From: Sialis fuliginosa
Lineage: Eukaryota > Arthropoda > Insecta > Megaloptera > Sialidae
Length of the DNA stretch: 64,000 bases
Direction: 5' to 3'
NCBI GenBank assembly: GCA_961205875.1
Contig: OY540815.1
Coordinates: 13,887,638 to 13,951,637, forward strand
The notes under the pieces were generated by a model, which was not told the DNA's origin, did not search any database, and saw nothing but the letters and a program-made list of their open reading frames with translations. This document shows, piece by piece, positions 47,117-58,980 of this stretch; position 1 is the first letter of the stretch, and every line of letters begins with the position of its first letter. The position numbers were made by a program, and so were the translations under genes.

Positions 47117-47384
47117 CAGAGCTGTCAATATTTCAAGTAAAATATTTGAAAAAGTACTCAAGTACTTTCTGATTCTGGAAATACTTTACTTCGAGTACAT
47201 TTTGGACGTAATATTTCAATTAAACTTGAAGTACTTTTACACTTAATACTTTATCAAAGTATTGAATTTAAGATTTGATTTTAATAAGTACTTACTTCAA
47301 GTAGATTCGTGAACAGCAAAAAATTACTTAATATTTCAAATACTTTTACATAGTACTTATAGTACTTGTTCTATAAGTACTTCC
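47117..47384 (+). mobile_element. hAT-like element end with AAGTACTT subterminal repeats
   Basis: Starts CAGAGCTGTCAATATTTCAA and then holds about ten AAGTACTT/AGTACTT/AATACTTT words in both orientations. CAGAGCTGTCAA ends plus repeated AAGTACTT subterminal words are known from hAT elements. The right end was not identified. The element may have been cut by the insertion of its neighbour at 47385. Confidence 0.5.
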
Positions 47385-48030
47385 ACTGACAAGGGAACCT
47401 TTTCAAGTGATAAAATCGTATCGAAATCAAATTTTGTATATTGATATGATAAAACAATTTAAGGAGGTGAAATACCCCTATGAAAATGTGCAAAATAATC
47501 GAACATTTCAATGGCAATAGTCGAAATTCGAAAACGTGAAACAGTTCACCCCCAACTCCCACCCATCCCATTATTTTTTAAGATTTTTTTTCTATTTATT
47601 TTAATTTAATTATGTAATCCATATTTCACCACAAAAATGTAACCCTTTAATCGTCGCATTATCATTTTATCATTTATTACGTTAGCGATAAGAACAGTGT
47701 TGACTATATAGTTGAAAATTGACCAATTTAGAAAGATATTTACATTTCAAGACCCCTAGAAATCTGTAAAGGGATTTTTTAGCGCAAGTTAGTCTAGAAA
47801 ATCGACGTTAGTTTAGAAAAATTGTCATTTTTTTATTGCCATTCGAAAGAGTATAAAAAATCATGAAAATTTTGTACCATAGATTTTTTTATATCTTCAT
47901 TAATTTCAGAGTTATTTGAAATATACGATTATTTTTCACATTTTCATAAGAGTATTTCACTCCCTCTTGCTATATACAAAATTTGAATTCTATACGATTT
48001 TATCACATAAAAAGGTTTCATTGTGAGTAC
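47385..48030. mobile_element. DNA element with inverted ends of 120-150 bp
   Basis: The left arm (47385-47545) and the inverted right arm (48030-47905) share TGATAAAATCGTAT, TCAAATTTTGTATAT, TATGAAAATGTG and AAATAATCG in order. The outer bases are ACTGACAAGGGAACC on the left and ACTCACAATGAAACC on the inverted right. One arm has about 14 extra bases. The spacer of about 360 bases is A+T-rich and carries no transposase. Frames reading across the arms (47371-47571, 47983-48171) are by-products. Superfamily unknown. Confidence 0.6.
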
Positions 48031-48837
48031 CTACTTGTAACAGGCAGTCAGACAGATACTATATATATATATAGTATTAATCATTTCTTGGAATCTACCA
48101 AAACCATACAAATCAAGAAACTGATGCAATTGGTCAGAACTACCTCACACAGTTTCAAAAGCACTGCATAGAAGATAACGAGCTCAACAAGAGACCGCAC
48201 GCAATAATAACATCACGTACCGCAGCGAACACATCCAAGGCACGCGGGAAACAATAGAACGTGGTAGTAGGCACTCAACAAGTGTTTTCTGTGACACAAT
48301 GTCGACTAACAGTATTTGGCCGCTAGCCAGCGAACGCGCTACATCACATAATGAAAATCGAACGTTGATGGGGCCAATGTCTTATTTTATACGACAATTT
48401 TTTATCAGTCTTCTGTCAAATACATATACATAATGTGATATACGATATTTGCAACTGTATTTTTAACACGTCCACTGCCAAGTCTCAATTTTCAAAGATT
48501 ATACATATACATTGTAAGTATTAATAAGCTATGTATTGAAATAAAGCATTATTATCACGTTCATTTAACAATCAAGGCTTAAATATATAAAGACGTAAGA
48601 TATTTTTTACCGACATAATCATCCAATACGTAGTTAATATAATTAGTATGACAATAAATTTTAACCTTGGTTTTATCAAAACGATCAAATTAAATCTGTT
48701 AGCATATTCAAAATAATTGTTAGTTTATTTATCATCTTTAAATGCTTCGTTTCAATGGAAATTTCCACAAAATTAGATTTCCTGACAATACAAGCGAAGC
48801 TAGTACCGAATACAACAGCACCTTATTTAGGGTCGAT
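48031..48837. other. non-coding stretch with G+C-richer patch
   Basis: 48180-48370 is notably richer in G+C and CpG (CACGTACCGCAGCGAACACA, AACGCGCTACATCACATAA). It stands out from the surroundings like a promoter or leader exon would, but no start codon, splice site pair or repeat structure settles what it is. Confidence 0.35.
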
Positions 48838-48902
48838 CCGGTCTCGCTCCAGTCAAATATTCAGTGTAGTAATACTGTTTCGGAACGTGATTGGACCGAG
48901 AC
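48838..48902. repeat. imperfect hairpin GGTCTCG...CGAGACC
   Basis: Stem GGTCTCGCTCCAGTCA at about 48839-48854 pairs with TGATTGGACCGAGACC at about 48887-48902, with two mismatches in 16. The loop is about 32 bases. It could be a remnant of a small inverted-repeat element or of a GAGAC-rich repeat like those at 15633 and 60736. Confidence 0.4.
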
Positions 48903-49097
48903 CTAAGCGATACTTGAGCGAAATCGGCTTGATGTAAGCATAAGTAAACATAAAAACAAATCTCGAAATTACGTGTTGTGATAGTCTCAGAATCGAGTAC
49001 GGCCATTAACTGAATTAAGTATATGTGTTTATTATTTAATTTTTTAACCATATATTCGTTATAACGAACCGTTTGCAAATTATTCGTTGCTGTATAG

Positions 49098-49335
49098 TCC
49101 ATACTAATATTGTAAATGCGTAAGTGCCTCTGTCTATCTGTTACTTTTTCATGGCCAAACCGTTCAACCGATCTTAATGAAATTTTGTAGGGAGATAGCC
49201 TGCATTCATAGGCTACTTTGTATTCCGAAAAATGGGTGTGACATTTGTATACACTTTTTTGACGTAGACATCTAGCGTGCAAATTTTAAATTAAAAACCT
49301 GTTTTATCTTTATTTATGTTGCGGGTAACAGCTAG
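49098..49335 (+). mobile_element. short dispersed insect repeat, Helitron-like
   Basis: Begins TCCATACTAATATTGTAAAT, has a CTCTGTCTATCTGTTACTTT block and an AAACCGTTCAACCGATCTTA block, and finishes GCGGGTAACAGCTAG followed by T. This order, 'TACTAATATTATAAATGCG ... TCTGTCTGTTAC ... AAACCGCTGAACCGATTT ... CTAGT', is a very common dispersed repeat of insect genomes. TC at one end and CTAG|T at the other suit a Helitron derivative, but the base before TC is G, not A, and I cannot confirm the class. The frame antisense across it is a by-product. Confidence 0.5.
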
Positions 49336-49840
49336 TAATGTATAAAAACAAGTCTTGTGGTGGCCACTTAACAGATTCTTTATAAACAGGAAAATATTAT
49401 CAAAATTCCACCATGTTATTTTATATGAATCTCTAAAATTAATTCTGGCTGTAAATTTGTTCAACTCAACTGTCTGTCAACTAAAGCGTACCATATAAAA
49501 TTTCCAATTTGTTTTAATGTTTAGACACTTGGCACACGTCGTTCATTGTCTTGCTGATAATTTTTAACCCGTCAAATTAAAACTTAAATTTACCAGTTCT
49601 TCAAATATTATTTTTGAAACTTAATGATCTTATTTTTAAACGGAGAATCAGTGTTGTGAAATTTTTTCACTTTTAATAAATTAGTTAATTAATGTGTTCT
49701 TAATTCTTTGATTAATAAAAAAAAAACTAGGCTTGTATATATATTTTTAAATTCCCATTATTATATTGGTTTGATTAAACTAGAAAAAAATACAATTAAT
49801 TATGATTAAACTATGAAAATATTAAAATGAATTGATTATA

Positions 49841-49945
49841 CAGTGGCGCGTTACCCAATGAGCAATAAGGGCATTTCCCTAGGATCTCTAAACAAATATT
49901 TTTTTATAATCATTATTGCGCCCCTGTTGGTGGGGGCTCCAAACT
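49841..49945 (+). mobile_element. hAT-like left end (CAGTGGCGCGTTA)
   Basis: Starts CAGTGGCGCGTTACCCAATG, then AGGGCATTTCCCTAGG and, further on, GCGCCCCTGTTGGTGGGGGC. Starts of this type followed by 'GGGCAATAAGGGCATTGCCC' wording are typical of hAT-like non-autonomous elements. An inverted end with the same CAGTGGCGCGTTA occurs at 54872, 5 kb away. The two may be remnants of separate copies. Confidence 0.45.
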
Positions 49946-51129
49946 AATATTTTATAAAATATATATAAAGTTATTTTTATTTGTAATATTAAATGATTGC
50001 AGTATTTACAGTTTAAAGACATATTGTTCTAATTCATAGTGCATTATTTTTATGAATTTCTCTTATGGAGTACATAAAATTATTGTTTATAAATGTCAAT
50101 TAAAATATTATATTTATGACATCGCACAAATTCTTTTTACATTATACTATTTTTTGTTGTACTATTAGTGATAGATTGTTTTATACAACCTTCTTCATAC
50201 AAAAATGTATATTATAGGAAATATTTAATAATAATCGCCTTATATTTTTCGTTACATATGAATTCTTTGTTAGGATTATTCCGCACGATACATGCAGATT
50301 TTTGTAATAAAGCGTTTATCGATACACTTTTTTACAAAATAGATAATAAGTATTATGATAAAGAAATAAAATAAACACTGCATATACATTAAATGATTAC
50401 CATAAAATGCAACTAAACAGTATCAGCTACATATGTATATACAGTTAATATTCATTGTTAGGTAATAAAGCTTTTAGAAACAAAAAGAAACGTTACAGGT
50501 AAATAGGTTAGCGTAAAAAAAATGATCGCAGAAAATAGATAAGTACCAGGAGCAACCACCTGCCGGTAGAGCGTTCAATGTAGTAATGGAGGAATTATAA
50601 CAAGGATTTTAATATTTTACGTGACTGTTTTACAGGAGGGATTTTTTGTTTAATTGTATACTTACAGGCAAATAAAATCATAAAAACCTATAAATATAAA
50701 ACGTAGTTTAGTATTGATGAACGTATAAAAAGTGATATTTATGTATTGTATACAGAACCAGTTGAGTTAATGTTCTGTAATTCATTTATTATTCATTCGT
50801 TATGGATGTATCATAAATTATTACAAACTCTTTGCATGTGTGCATTATTAAAAAACCATTAAAACTCACCTTATAATAAAATAATCCTCGTTAAAAATAT
50901 AATACAGAAAAACAACACAGAACACAAAAGAAGCGTTGGTTTCACTTAGCAACCACACGAAAACAATTTTTATATATATTATTAATATCAAACTGCACAG
51001 AATTCACTGAACTAACAATTAAAATCAAGCTCAGCACTTTGTATGTATTTCGTGTAATGATGATTGTGATAAAAAATAAGAAAACAATTCACACAAATAA
51101 CACATACACTAATAAAAAAATGTGTAAGC
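49946..51129. other. A+T-rich non-coding stretch
   Basis: The frame at 50168-50374 has no recognisable domain. Nothing else stands out. Confidence 0.5.
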
Positions 51130-51540
51130 CACTTTACATGTCCTAGCGTTGACTAAATACACTCGACCATGCGCATTTCAACTAAGCGGCTATGCTGATG
51201 ATATCTCAGCAAGCGTGGGGACGAGCAAGGCCGAGTGGCGGCGTAACCTACCGAAGCGGGACAACATATTGTCGTATGTATTGTATTGTTCGGTGTTCCA
51301 AAAGGCAGACGTAGCTAGAGCCAGTCAAACATACAAGGGCACCATCGTTGCCGCCACACCACTGTTTATGTCATGCATGCTACTGCGTGAGAGTCGGACA
51401 TTTTTTACGATGAGTGCTTGTTATGGTTACGTGCTGCTATCATTTTTAGGCTCCGCGAAACGAACGTATAGATTTATTACAGTGATTCTAAATTTTTGTG
51501 TGCTGGATGATACATGAACAGTCCAGACACAATAAACAAA
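51130..51540. other. G+C- and CpG-richer patch, candidate host exon or promoter
   Basis: The strongest compositional break in the window: about half G+C with many CpGs, against roughly a quarter around it. A plus-strand frame of 122 codons (51149-51517) fills it, preceded by an acceptor-like CCTAG and followed after 10 bases by an AATAAA (51528-51533). The first codon is TTG, no early in-frame ATG exists, and the peptide matches nothing I know. On the minus strand an ATG gives only 27 codons. It may be a terminal exon of a gene lying to the left, or a promoter region. Confidence 0.3.
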
Positions 51541-52319
51541 TTTTATGATGACGCAGGATGTAAACGGATCCGTTTTTTTTAGGGTTGGAGAAAACGATAT
51601 TTATATTTCATAATTGTATGCATAATTAAATTAATGTGTCGTTTTGCATTTATTATTTTCCTCGGCGCAGCATTTTTTATATTTACCCTCGCCATTTATT
51701 ATGAAAAGGGCCAGTATGATTAATTCAATGTTTGTAGAAAAAAATAAACAGACATATTTTTTTCAAATGTTTTCCCTTAGGGAGCTTCTATTAATTATAT
51801 AAGGATGATTTTCGAAATTTACAACGATGCCCCCTTCCCCCTCTTGTAATAATTCTTAAATTTTTGATAACCTTACTCCCTTTTTACGTAAGGATATAGT
51901 AGTAACAAAGTACATTGATTAAACAAGACAAAAAAAAAACACAATACATTTTTTTTATTTAATACACTTTTTCAGTCACGTCTATAAATACACGCTCATT
52001 CAAAATGATTTACCGGATGACAAAATATCATCATATGTTTTTTAAAAATAACTGTCTTCAAATTTTTTATCCACACATTATGTTGACAAACTGTTTTATT
52101 TACATCAAGGAAATGTCTAATTTTATAAGTGTTTGATAATTACTGTTAGTGCTGTCTCATTTTTTTTATTTATAACTATTTATCAATTAATCGGATAAGT
52201 ATTTTTAGAACTATGTTTTTAGAATCAATTATATAATAGAATATTTATTTATTAATATTTATATTGCCACTTTTTAGGTTTTATCTCACGGTTAACTATT
52301 TGCACTCATATCTTACGTA
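51541..52319. other. A+T-rich non-coding stretch
   Basis: Nothing recognised. Confidence 0.5.
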
Positions 52320-52550
52320 TGGGAGGTTTTTCGCTGCGCGATTTTTCGCCGCTGTTTTCGCGCGCGCGAGCGACAAAAAAAATGCTGACAATTGTAATGT
52401 GTACTCTCATGTTTTATTTTGAAAATCGGCCGTTTCGCCGTGCGATTTTAAAATACGATCGGTTGCGTTTTTAAAACCGTGCGGTGAAACGGCCAAATGT
52501 GCGTTCACATATAAAAGCGGCGAAAAATCTCTCGTACTTTGCGAAGTTTT
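52320..52550. mobile_element. G+C-rich hairpin MITE
   Basis: The inner arms GGCCGTTTCGCCGTGCGATT (52429-52448) and GTGCGGTGAAACGGCC (about 52479-52494) are near-perfect inverted copies around an ACGATCG centre (52455-52461). Further out GCGATTTTTCGCCGCT (about 52339) pairs with AGCGGCGAAAAATCTC (about 52516). TTTTTCGCYGC also occurs twice in tandem on the left (about 52328-52351). The two arm blocks are spaced differently on each side, the left arm carrying extra CGCGCGCGCGAGCGAC sequence. Such G+C-rich snap-back structures are typical of degraded MITEs. No target duplication seen. Confidence 0.5.
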
Positions 52551-53106
52551 GGTTTGCGTAAAAGTCCACATTTGCATCATTCGGAAAATTTTTTTTTTGG
52601 TAGCGTTGATTGAAGTAAAAAAATTTCTATGTCAATTCAGTATTCATATTTCATGGTCCCCACATCCAATCATGGCCCCTCCTGCTAATAAACCTAAGAC
52701 ATTTTTTTTTTGACGACGACCAAAACAAAATGTCGGTGCCCTTAGCCCCGGACCGCTAAACTAAAGCCATATGATTTGGAAAAATTAAACTATAATAAAT
52801 AATAACCTAATTATTGATCAACTACCACGAAAGATACACAGATACTCTGATCGATATGAGACAATATGTTCTTTAATAGAAAATGCTATGTAATATGATT
52901 TATTTCAAGCAGTAATGATTTCATCCAATTGCAGTTTTCCAAATGATCGCCCATGTGCATCATCTCAAAGAATAGATATTGGATACACTTTGGTAAATAA
53001 AACTAGCATACTTTCATCAACAATAGGTCTCACATGATGACATTTCTAAAACTAAAATCTAATTAAAGAATCTAAAAAATAATTTGTATATAAAGATTAA
53101 CTTGTA
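52551..53106. other. A+T-rich non-coding stretch
   Basis: Nothing recognised. Confidence 0.5.
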
Positions 53107-53209
53107 ATGCCGTGTTTAGACCGAAAAAAACAGCAACATCGTCTCTTTTAAAACACCGTGTTGCTTTTTTGTTTTTTGTTATTTTTTTTTTTGGTCTATA
53201 CACAGCATA
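53107..53209. mobile_element. 103-bp MITE with ATGCYGTGTWTAGACC ends
   Basis: Left end ATGCCGTGTTTAGACCGAAA; inverted right end (minus strand from 53209) ATGCTGTGTATAGACCAAAA. The inner CAGCAACA... and ...TGTTGC words also pair. A transcript would fold into a long hairpin. Flanks give no clear duplication. Confidence 0.6.
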
Positions 53210-54799
53210 AGAATTACTTGAAATAAATCAATGTTAATATTAACAGTGCTTACACAAGAAGTAGAAATTTTTTAATAAAACAAATAATCTTATTATAATT
53301 ATCAATTAATATTGTTTTAACATTAATATTCATTTCCCCGCGGCTTTGTCCACATTTATTTCGAAATCAAACTCTTTTTATTTGCATATATTTAAAAAAA
53401 CATATATAATTTTTAGTTTAATCTTCACAAGTTCTTTTGATTGATTTTTTGATTTCATTAATACGAGCCTAACGTTATTTGTAGATGATGAAAAATTAAA
53501 CAAATGGTGTAATGTAAAGTTTGAATAGACATCAAGTAAATCTATTTACACAAACAAATTTAACTCATGTTGCTATAAATTTTGTAAAAAAAATATTTTA
53601 TCAACTCGTGATCAACATTTATGTCTATCTGGGCTACTTTAACGTGTTATGAAACGTTGGTCAATAAAAGCCCACACAAACTAAAATATAAATAATAAAG
53701 TATTATACAGAGTTATAAATTTAATGATACGGATCTGTAAATATAGCGTACAATTTTCCCATATTTTCAAATATGAAGTTATAAATGTGCTAATAATGTT
53801 CATTGATCGGACCAACAGCATACGAATTATGTATATGTGTGACGTCAATGTATTTTTACATAATATGTGAACGTTTATTTATTGAATATATTAATGGAAA
53901 CGTTCACTTTATTCGTCTGAGAAAAAAAACTTGATACGTTTGCCTTAACTTAGTTTATTGCCATTTATTTTTTTATTATTATGTATAATTTTTATTATAA
54001 AATAAATGATAAATTAGTAAAAGTTTCAGATAACAAGTAATTGATATTATACGTATATTTTATGTTTTTCATTTTCTGTTGTAGTTATATTGGTATAAAC
54101 TGATGCCATTATGGTATATTTCGGTGAAAAGCACATTCATACTATTGTATTTAGTCCTCAGTACGTCAACCCTTTTGTTAATTTATTACTATACCTACTT
54201 CTGAAACTTCGTGAGTGGCTTCTTTTTGTCGAGTTTAACAACTTTTTTACTTGCGAAAATTCTTAACAAATCTCAATTATTCCTCAAAAGACAGTAAAAG
54301 ACCTGACTTTCACCCAAAATACCAAAAAGAATAAATAAATAAATTATATTTGTATATTTTCACATAAAAATAAAATAATTTGAAGAATTCAACAAAAAAT
54401 ATATTCGACTATATATAACTGCGATCAATAAAATCTAAATATTTGCATTGTATATAATAAAATCCGCCCCTGCATTAAAATACGACCTTGTGAGTCAGTT
54501 ATACACAACAATTACTGGTCGGTAACAAAATAAAACAGCGGAATACGTCTATGTCTTTATATAGAAACATCATGATCCTTTTTATTGATATAAATGAATC
54601 GCTCCATTGCATTGGTCATATTTAGTTTCCTTTCATGCATGTTATTCAAACATACTTAAACATAGCTAACATATACAGATACTTATCTTCATTTTATTGA
54701 TGCAAACTAATATTAAAATTCACTTACATCGTATGAATGTCTATTAAAAATAGCTCACATCAGTTTGTTATGGTTATGATATTTATTCCTAAAGAGTCA
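53210..54799. other. A+T-rich non-coding stretch
   Basis: At 53336-53363 CCCCGCGGCTTTGTCC plus TTTATTTCGAA matches, inverted, 29113-29136, a trace of the CCGCGG-box repeat. Otherwise nothing. Confidence 0.45.
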
Positions 54800-54872
54800 T
54801 CTACCTACCCCCTCCATCCCCCCCCCCCCTCTAGGCAATTACTTAATTTAACTATTATTTAACGCGCCACTG
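54800..54872 (-). mobile_element. hAT-like right end (CAGTGGCGCGTTA) with C12 run
   Basis: The minus strand from 54872 reads CAGTGGCGCGTTAAATAATA, the same 13-base start as the end at 49841. A run of 12 C (54828-54839) lies inside, followed by TCTAGGCAATT. Only the terminal part is preserved. Confidence 0.4.
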
Positions 54873-56400
54873 ATTGCTATACATATTAATAATGTGTTTT
54901 ATATAACTAATTGTAAGTCACTATTTTGAGAACTACACTGCCCGATTAAGTGAAAATATATAAATTTGAAGTTGGTATACAGTTTTCTATGCTATATAGC
55001 TAAATTTTACTATTGTTAGGTATGATAACAATACATGCATACATATATATGAAACTACTAGAATAATATTAAAGAATAATAATTTGTGTACATTTTTATT
55101 ATGAAACATCGATTGTAAATTGTTGTCAAAAAAACGCTAGCGTTCGCTACCGTCTAAACTACGAATATATAATATTAGCATGCGATTTTATATATAAAAA
55201 CAAAACAATCTTACCGTAGTTGGAGGGTTAATACGGTCCTGTCCTAATATTTAATGTCTCTCAAAGACTCAATGCTATTATAGTAATATTTTCTAATTAT
55301 CAGAAACAAAATAAGGTAATCACATCATTATTCCTAGAGGGCGTATAAAATCATGTTTCTGGTAGTATAAAGACCATATACAATTTTCTCAGAGTATATT
55401 ATTCACTAGTATTGATTAGAATATATATAAAAGCCGTTTTTATTACACGTATTCCTAACATATAATATAGAAAACTTTTCGTAAAGTTTAAGGTGTAACA
55501 ATTTCTCTAGTCTTGCTAATTTAAAAGAACATAGAGTAAACTAATTCAATATTTCTCGACCTCGCATCAAAACTAATATCATATCATCATCATCCTTAAC
55601 AAATATTATAAATCGCGTCGAAATAAGGGAGGACGCGCTAAATAAGTACTTGCCGCAGAGAGTGAATGAAAATGGTTGTTTGAAACACGTTACATATTTC
55701 ACGGTAATTCATACGCGTTCTCTCCTCCTTTTCCCTACTGAATGTGTATCAGTGGTGGCAAATGCTAAACAAATTTGAGGGTATTGTGATAGATATGCGC
55801 CTAATAATCAGAAATAAATTTAATACCTATATATATATTCATAAAATGATTAAGATTACCGTTTAATTTCTACAAATAATATGTATAATTGTATACTGTA
55901 TACTGACTGTTAAAATATGGATAATATTTATTTAATTCAAAAAGTAATATTTTAGAGTAAAAGAGTAAACGGTTAACTATTTTTTCAATCAAAATTTTAG
56001 AGTATATCGTCATTTAAACGTTAAATGTCCCATCCTACCCTCTCTAAACTTAAATGTCCCTTGATTTAAAGACAGAAACTGAGTCTTGACAAATCTATTT
56101 CTGGGTGCAAATCATATCTCGGCCAGCAATTTGTCACAGATAGCAGTGTATACCATCAAGTAAAGTATGCATTTTGACATTAACGATGAGGCTTTTTACC
56201 TAGAAACCAAGATTTACTTCAAGATCACCAATGTCGAGAAGAAAAGTTTAGCCAGTTATTTATAAAATATCATCTCTAAATAGTTATTTGTGTACCAAGT
56301 TTGTAAAGTCTTTATTATTTTTGCACGAGGAACAATAAATTGTACATTAGTGATTATAACAAAATTAGCAAGCAAATTTTGAATATAACTTTAGATTTTT
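54873..56400. other. A+T-rich non-coding stretch
   Basis: A G+C-richer patch at 55610-55745. CAGTGGTGGCAAATGC at 55750 may be another lone hAT-like end. No gene. Confidence 0.4.
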
Positions 56401-58980
56401 TTATTCTATGTACATTCCATATTACCTGCCGCCCATGGCGTAGATGTTTACGTGTGTGTGAATGCGTGTGTGTAAATATGGTTTATGTACACCAAGAGAC
56501 GGTCCGGCGGATAGAAAAGGACCGTAATAACTATCGGAAACACATCAATTCCGTTACGCAGGATTACCGGGGAATGAGGAGGGTCCGGCCCCAATGCAGT
56601 AATTCTGTTTTCAAAATTATATTCTTCCAACATATGTAATGTTTTGCGTGCATGCCAGGGATGGTAAAATGTATCAAAACGTTGCACGGTTCGTGTAATA
56701 ATACCGGGTCGATAGATAAAAACGTCTTCTGTTTAACGACATATGTAGTACTTTGGAACTATACTTAAATCATAGAAACTTCGTTATAGTTTTGAACAAT
56801 AACTTTATTAGTTTCATCACTTTTTAAATAAAATACAAAGGTTTTTGATATTGTTTTTTAATTTGTGGAGAGCAAATAAAGCTTATTATGATATCCTATT
56901 ATACATTTTTTTATTTTCTTTTATTCTTTATTGATTTACTTATTATTTATAACATAAAATAAAATTATTATTTGTCCATTATAAATTAAAGAAATTAACA
57001 GTGACATATACTTATCTTAAATATTCCTAACTATGTTTTGTATAAGGAACATCTTCTGTCGCAATTGAGGTGAAACATTAAAATTAAAATTAAACAAAAC
57101 TTATTTACAGAAACTAATATTGCAAATATCATATTTTGTAACTGTTCCAAATCCAGATCGAATTTATCACTCAATATCTACTAAAAGATGCAGATTGGTC
57201 CATTGTGGAAACTGAAAATACACCACCGAGTAAAGCGAAATTTTTCTGCAGAGGCTAATAAACATAATTTTTAAAATACTGATTTTTTAAAACTACACAT
57301 GAGATCAATAAATACAATTCACATTGGAGTGCTTTAATTAATCTACCAATACCTAAAGTCTTATAATGTTTTCATTTAATTTTTGTATATTAAAAAAAAT
57401 GTTTACTTAAAAAATTGTTGCAGAAGCCAACACGACTAATTTTTAACTTAAATGTCAAAACTTTGATATAACCTTTTTGACGAAGTACAAACCATTAGGG
57501 AATCCGATCATGGCAGCTTTACAAGAACATTTTGTAACATCCACTTCGCTTCATTTTTAAAATGTTTAATCCAAATTTTTATGAAATAAAAAGAAAACAT
57601 TTACTCATTAAAATGAGCTGGTCGCGTGAGTGTTTTTCGCTCGCGATCACGCAATCTCACGAATTAAATTATTGTACTCACGCCCGATCAAGTATAATGG
57701 TTCACGCACACGATTGATAAAAGATATTTATTTCAATCTATTAGCGGCAGATTAAAAATAAATTTAAACATAATTCTGGATTTATTTTAGACTAAGATCC
57801 GTGTATCAGTCAAAAACCATTTTCGGTTTTCGCTCTTTTGTTTGGTGCTAAAAATATTTTTATACCCGAAATATACATATATGTGTGAAAATGAACGTAT
57901 TTACTGCACGCACACATAGAAAAGTTTTCTACTGTCCACAGACACGTCCGAAGCCTGTTCCAAACTCTTGGTGTCATCAGCTTGTTTAATTACAAGCTGA
58001 ATAAAATGTAAATGTTTCAAAACAAACATTTATCTAAACAAAAATTATTTTCGGCTAACGTGTTTCATTTTTGTCGTGACAATATCATAAATTGTGTGCC
58101 GATAAAACGACCTGATGATGATACAAATAATATATGCATTCAACATAATCACCCTTAATTTTTTTTAATCAATGATAAATATAATTGTACAAAATTGATT
58201 TTACAAAAATTATGATACCAAATGTTCCGTTTTGAAAGAATTTAAAAATATTCTTTGTCTCGTTTCTATAAAAGTATCGTTATCTGCGATTATTATGTTT
58301 AAATATAGTAACATATGAAGTTTTTTTCTTATTTTTTGCATTAAAAATGATATCGTATTCATGTAAAAAAAATCAAAAATTCTCGAATTTCAGTTCCCAA
58401 AGAGTAAAAATACTCGGAATTTTGGGAATACTACCTCACCTGCGCCATTACTTCTACGGGAAAACATCCTATATACATAATATAATAACGTCATAAAGTA
58501 AATTTTAACCATAAATATAATAATAAAACAGTTTAATTAAGCTATCTGAAAAATTACGATTCCCTACAATAAAAAAACATAGGTATGTAACGTAACGTAA
58601 AAAAAAAACATATTTTTCACGACGCTCGGTGATGTACATAAAACAAAATATAAAACATTAATTAAAAACATCCATGCACTAACTAATCTGATAGTGCATA
58701 TCTGTTTTCATGGATTGATTTAAAGAGCATAATGGATTGAAACAATCTGGTTTTATACACAATGCCGAAGTAGTTTCACACGAGTCACTTGTGTGAAGAT
58801 GGAATAATTAATCCCTACAGAATCTTAAGTAAACACTTCAAAGTTTATCTAGAAACTACTATGTTAAGTCCTAGGTACTGGGTAGATATTAGAATAATGT
58901 TTTTCTAGTTGTTTTTATATCATAAATTTAAACCGCTCTGTGGAAACAGTATTTATTACTTCATAAATAAAAGTAATTTT
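56401..58980. other. non-coding stretch
   Basis: 56425-56620 is richer in G+C, with a GTGTGTGTGAATGCGTGTGT tract. Open frames on both strands (56340-56639 plus, 56448-56687 minus) reflect the composition and overlap each other. No domain. 57620-57700 has several CGCGTGAG/CTCGCGATCACGC words that may fold. The rest is plain. Confidence 0.4.

Noticed and set aside
48827-49282. 151-codon minus-strand frame
   Set aside because: More than one third of it lies in the dispersed Helitron-like repeat at 49098-49335 and the rest in a hairpin region. The peptide resembles no protein and the repeat occurs widely in insects as non-coding DNA.
51149-51517. YADD-like residues (GYADDISAS) suggesting a reverse transcriptase
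   Set aside because: The four residues stand alone. None of the other conserved blocks of a reverse transcriptase surround them, so the match is chance.
56340-56687. Overlapping plus- and minus-strand frames with GTGTGT-coded CVCVN stretch
   Set aside because: Both are open because the patch is less A+T-rich and contains a GT microsatellite. No domain, no splice context.
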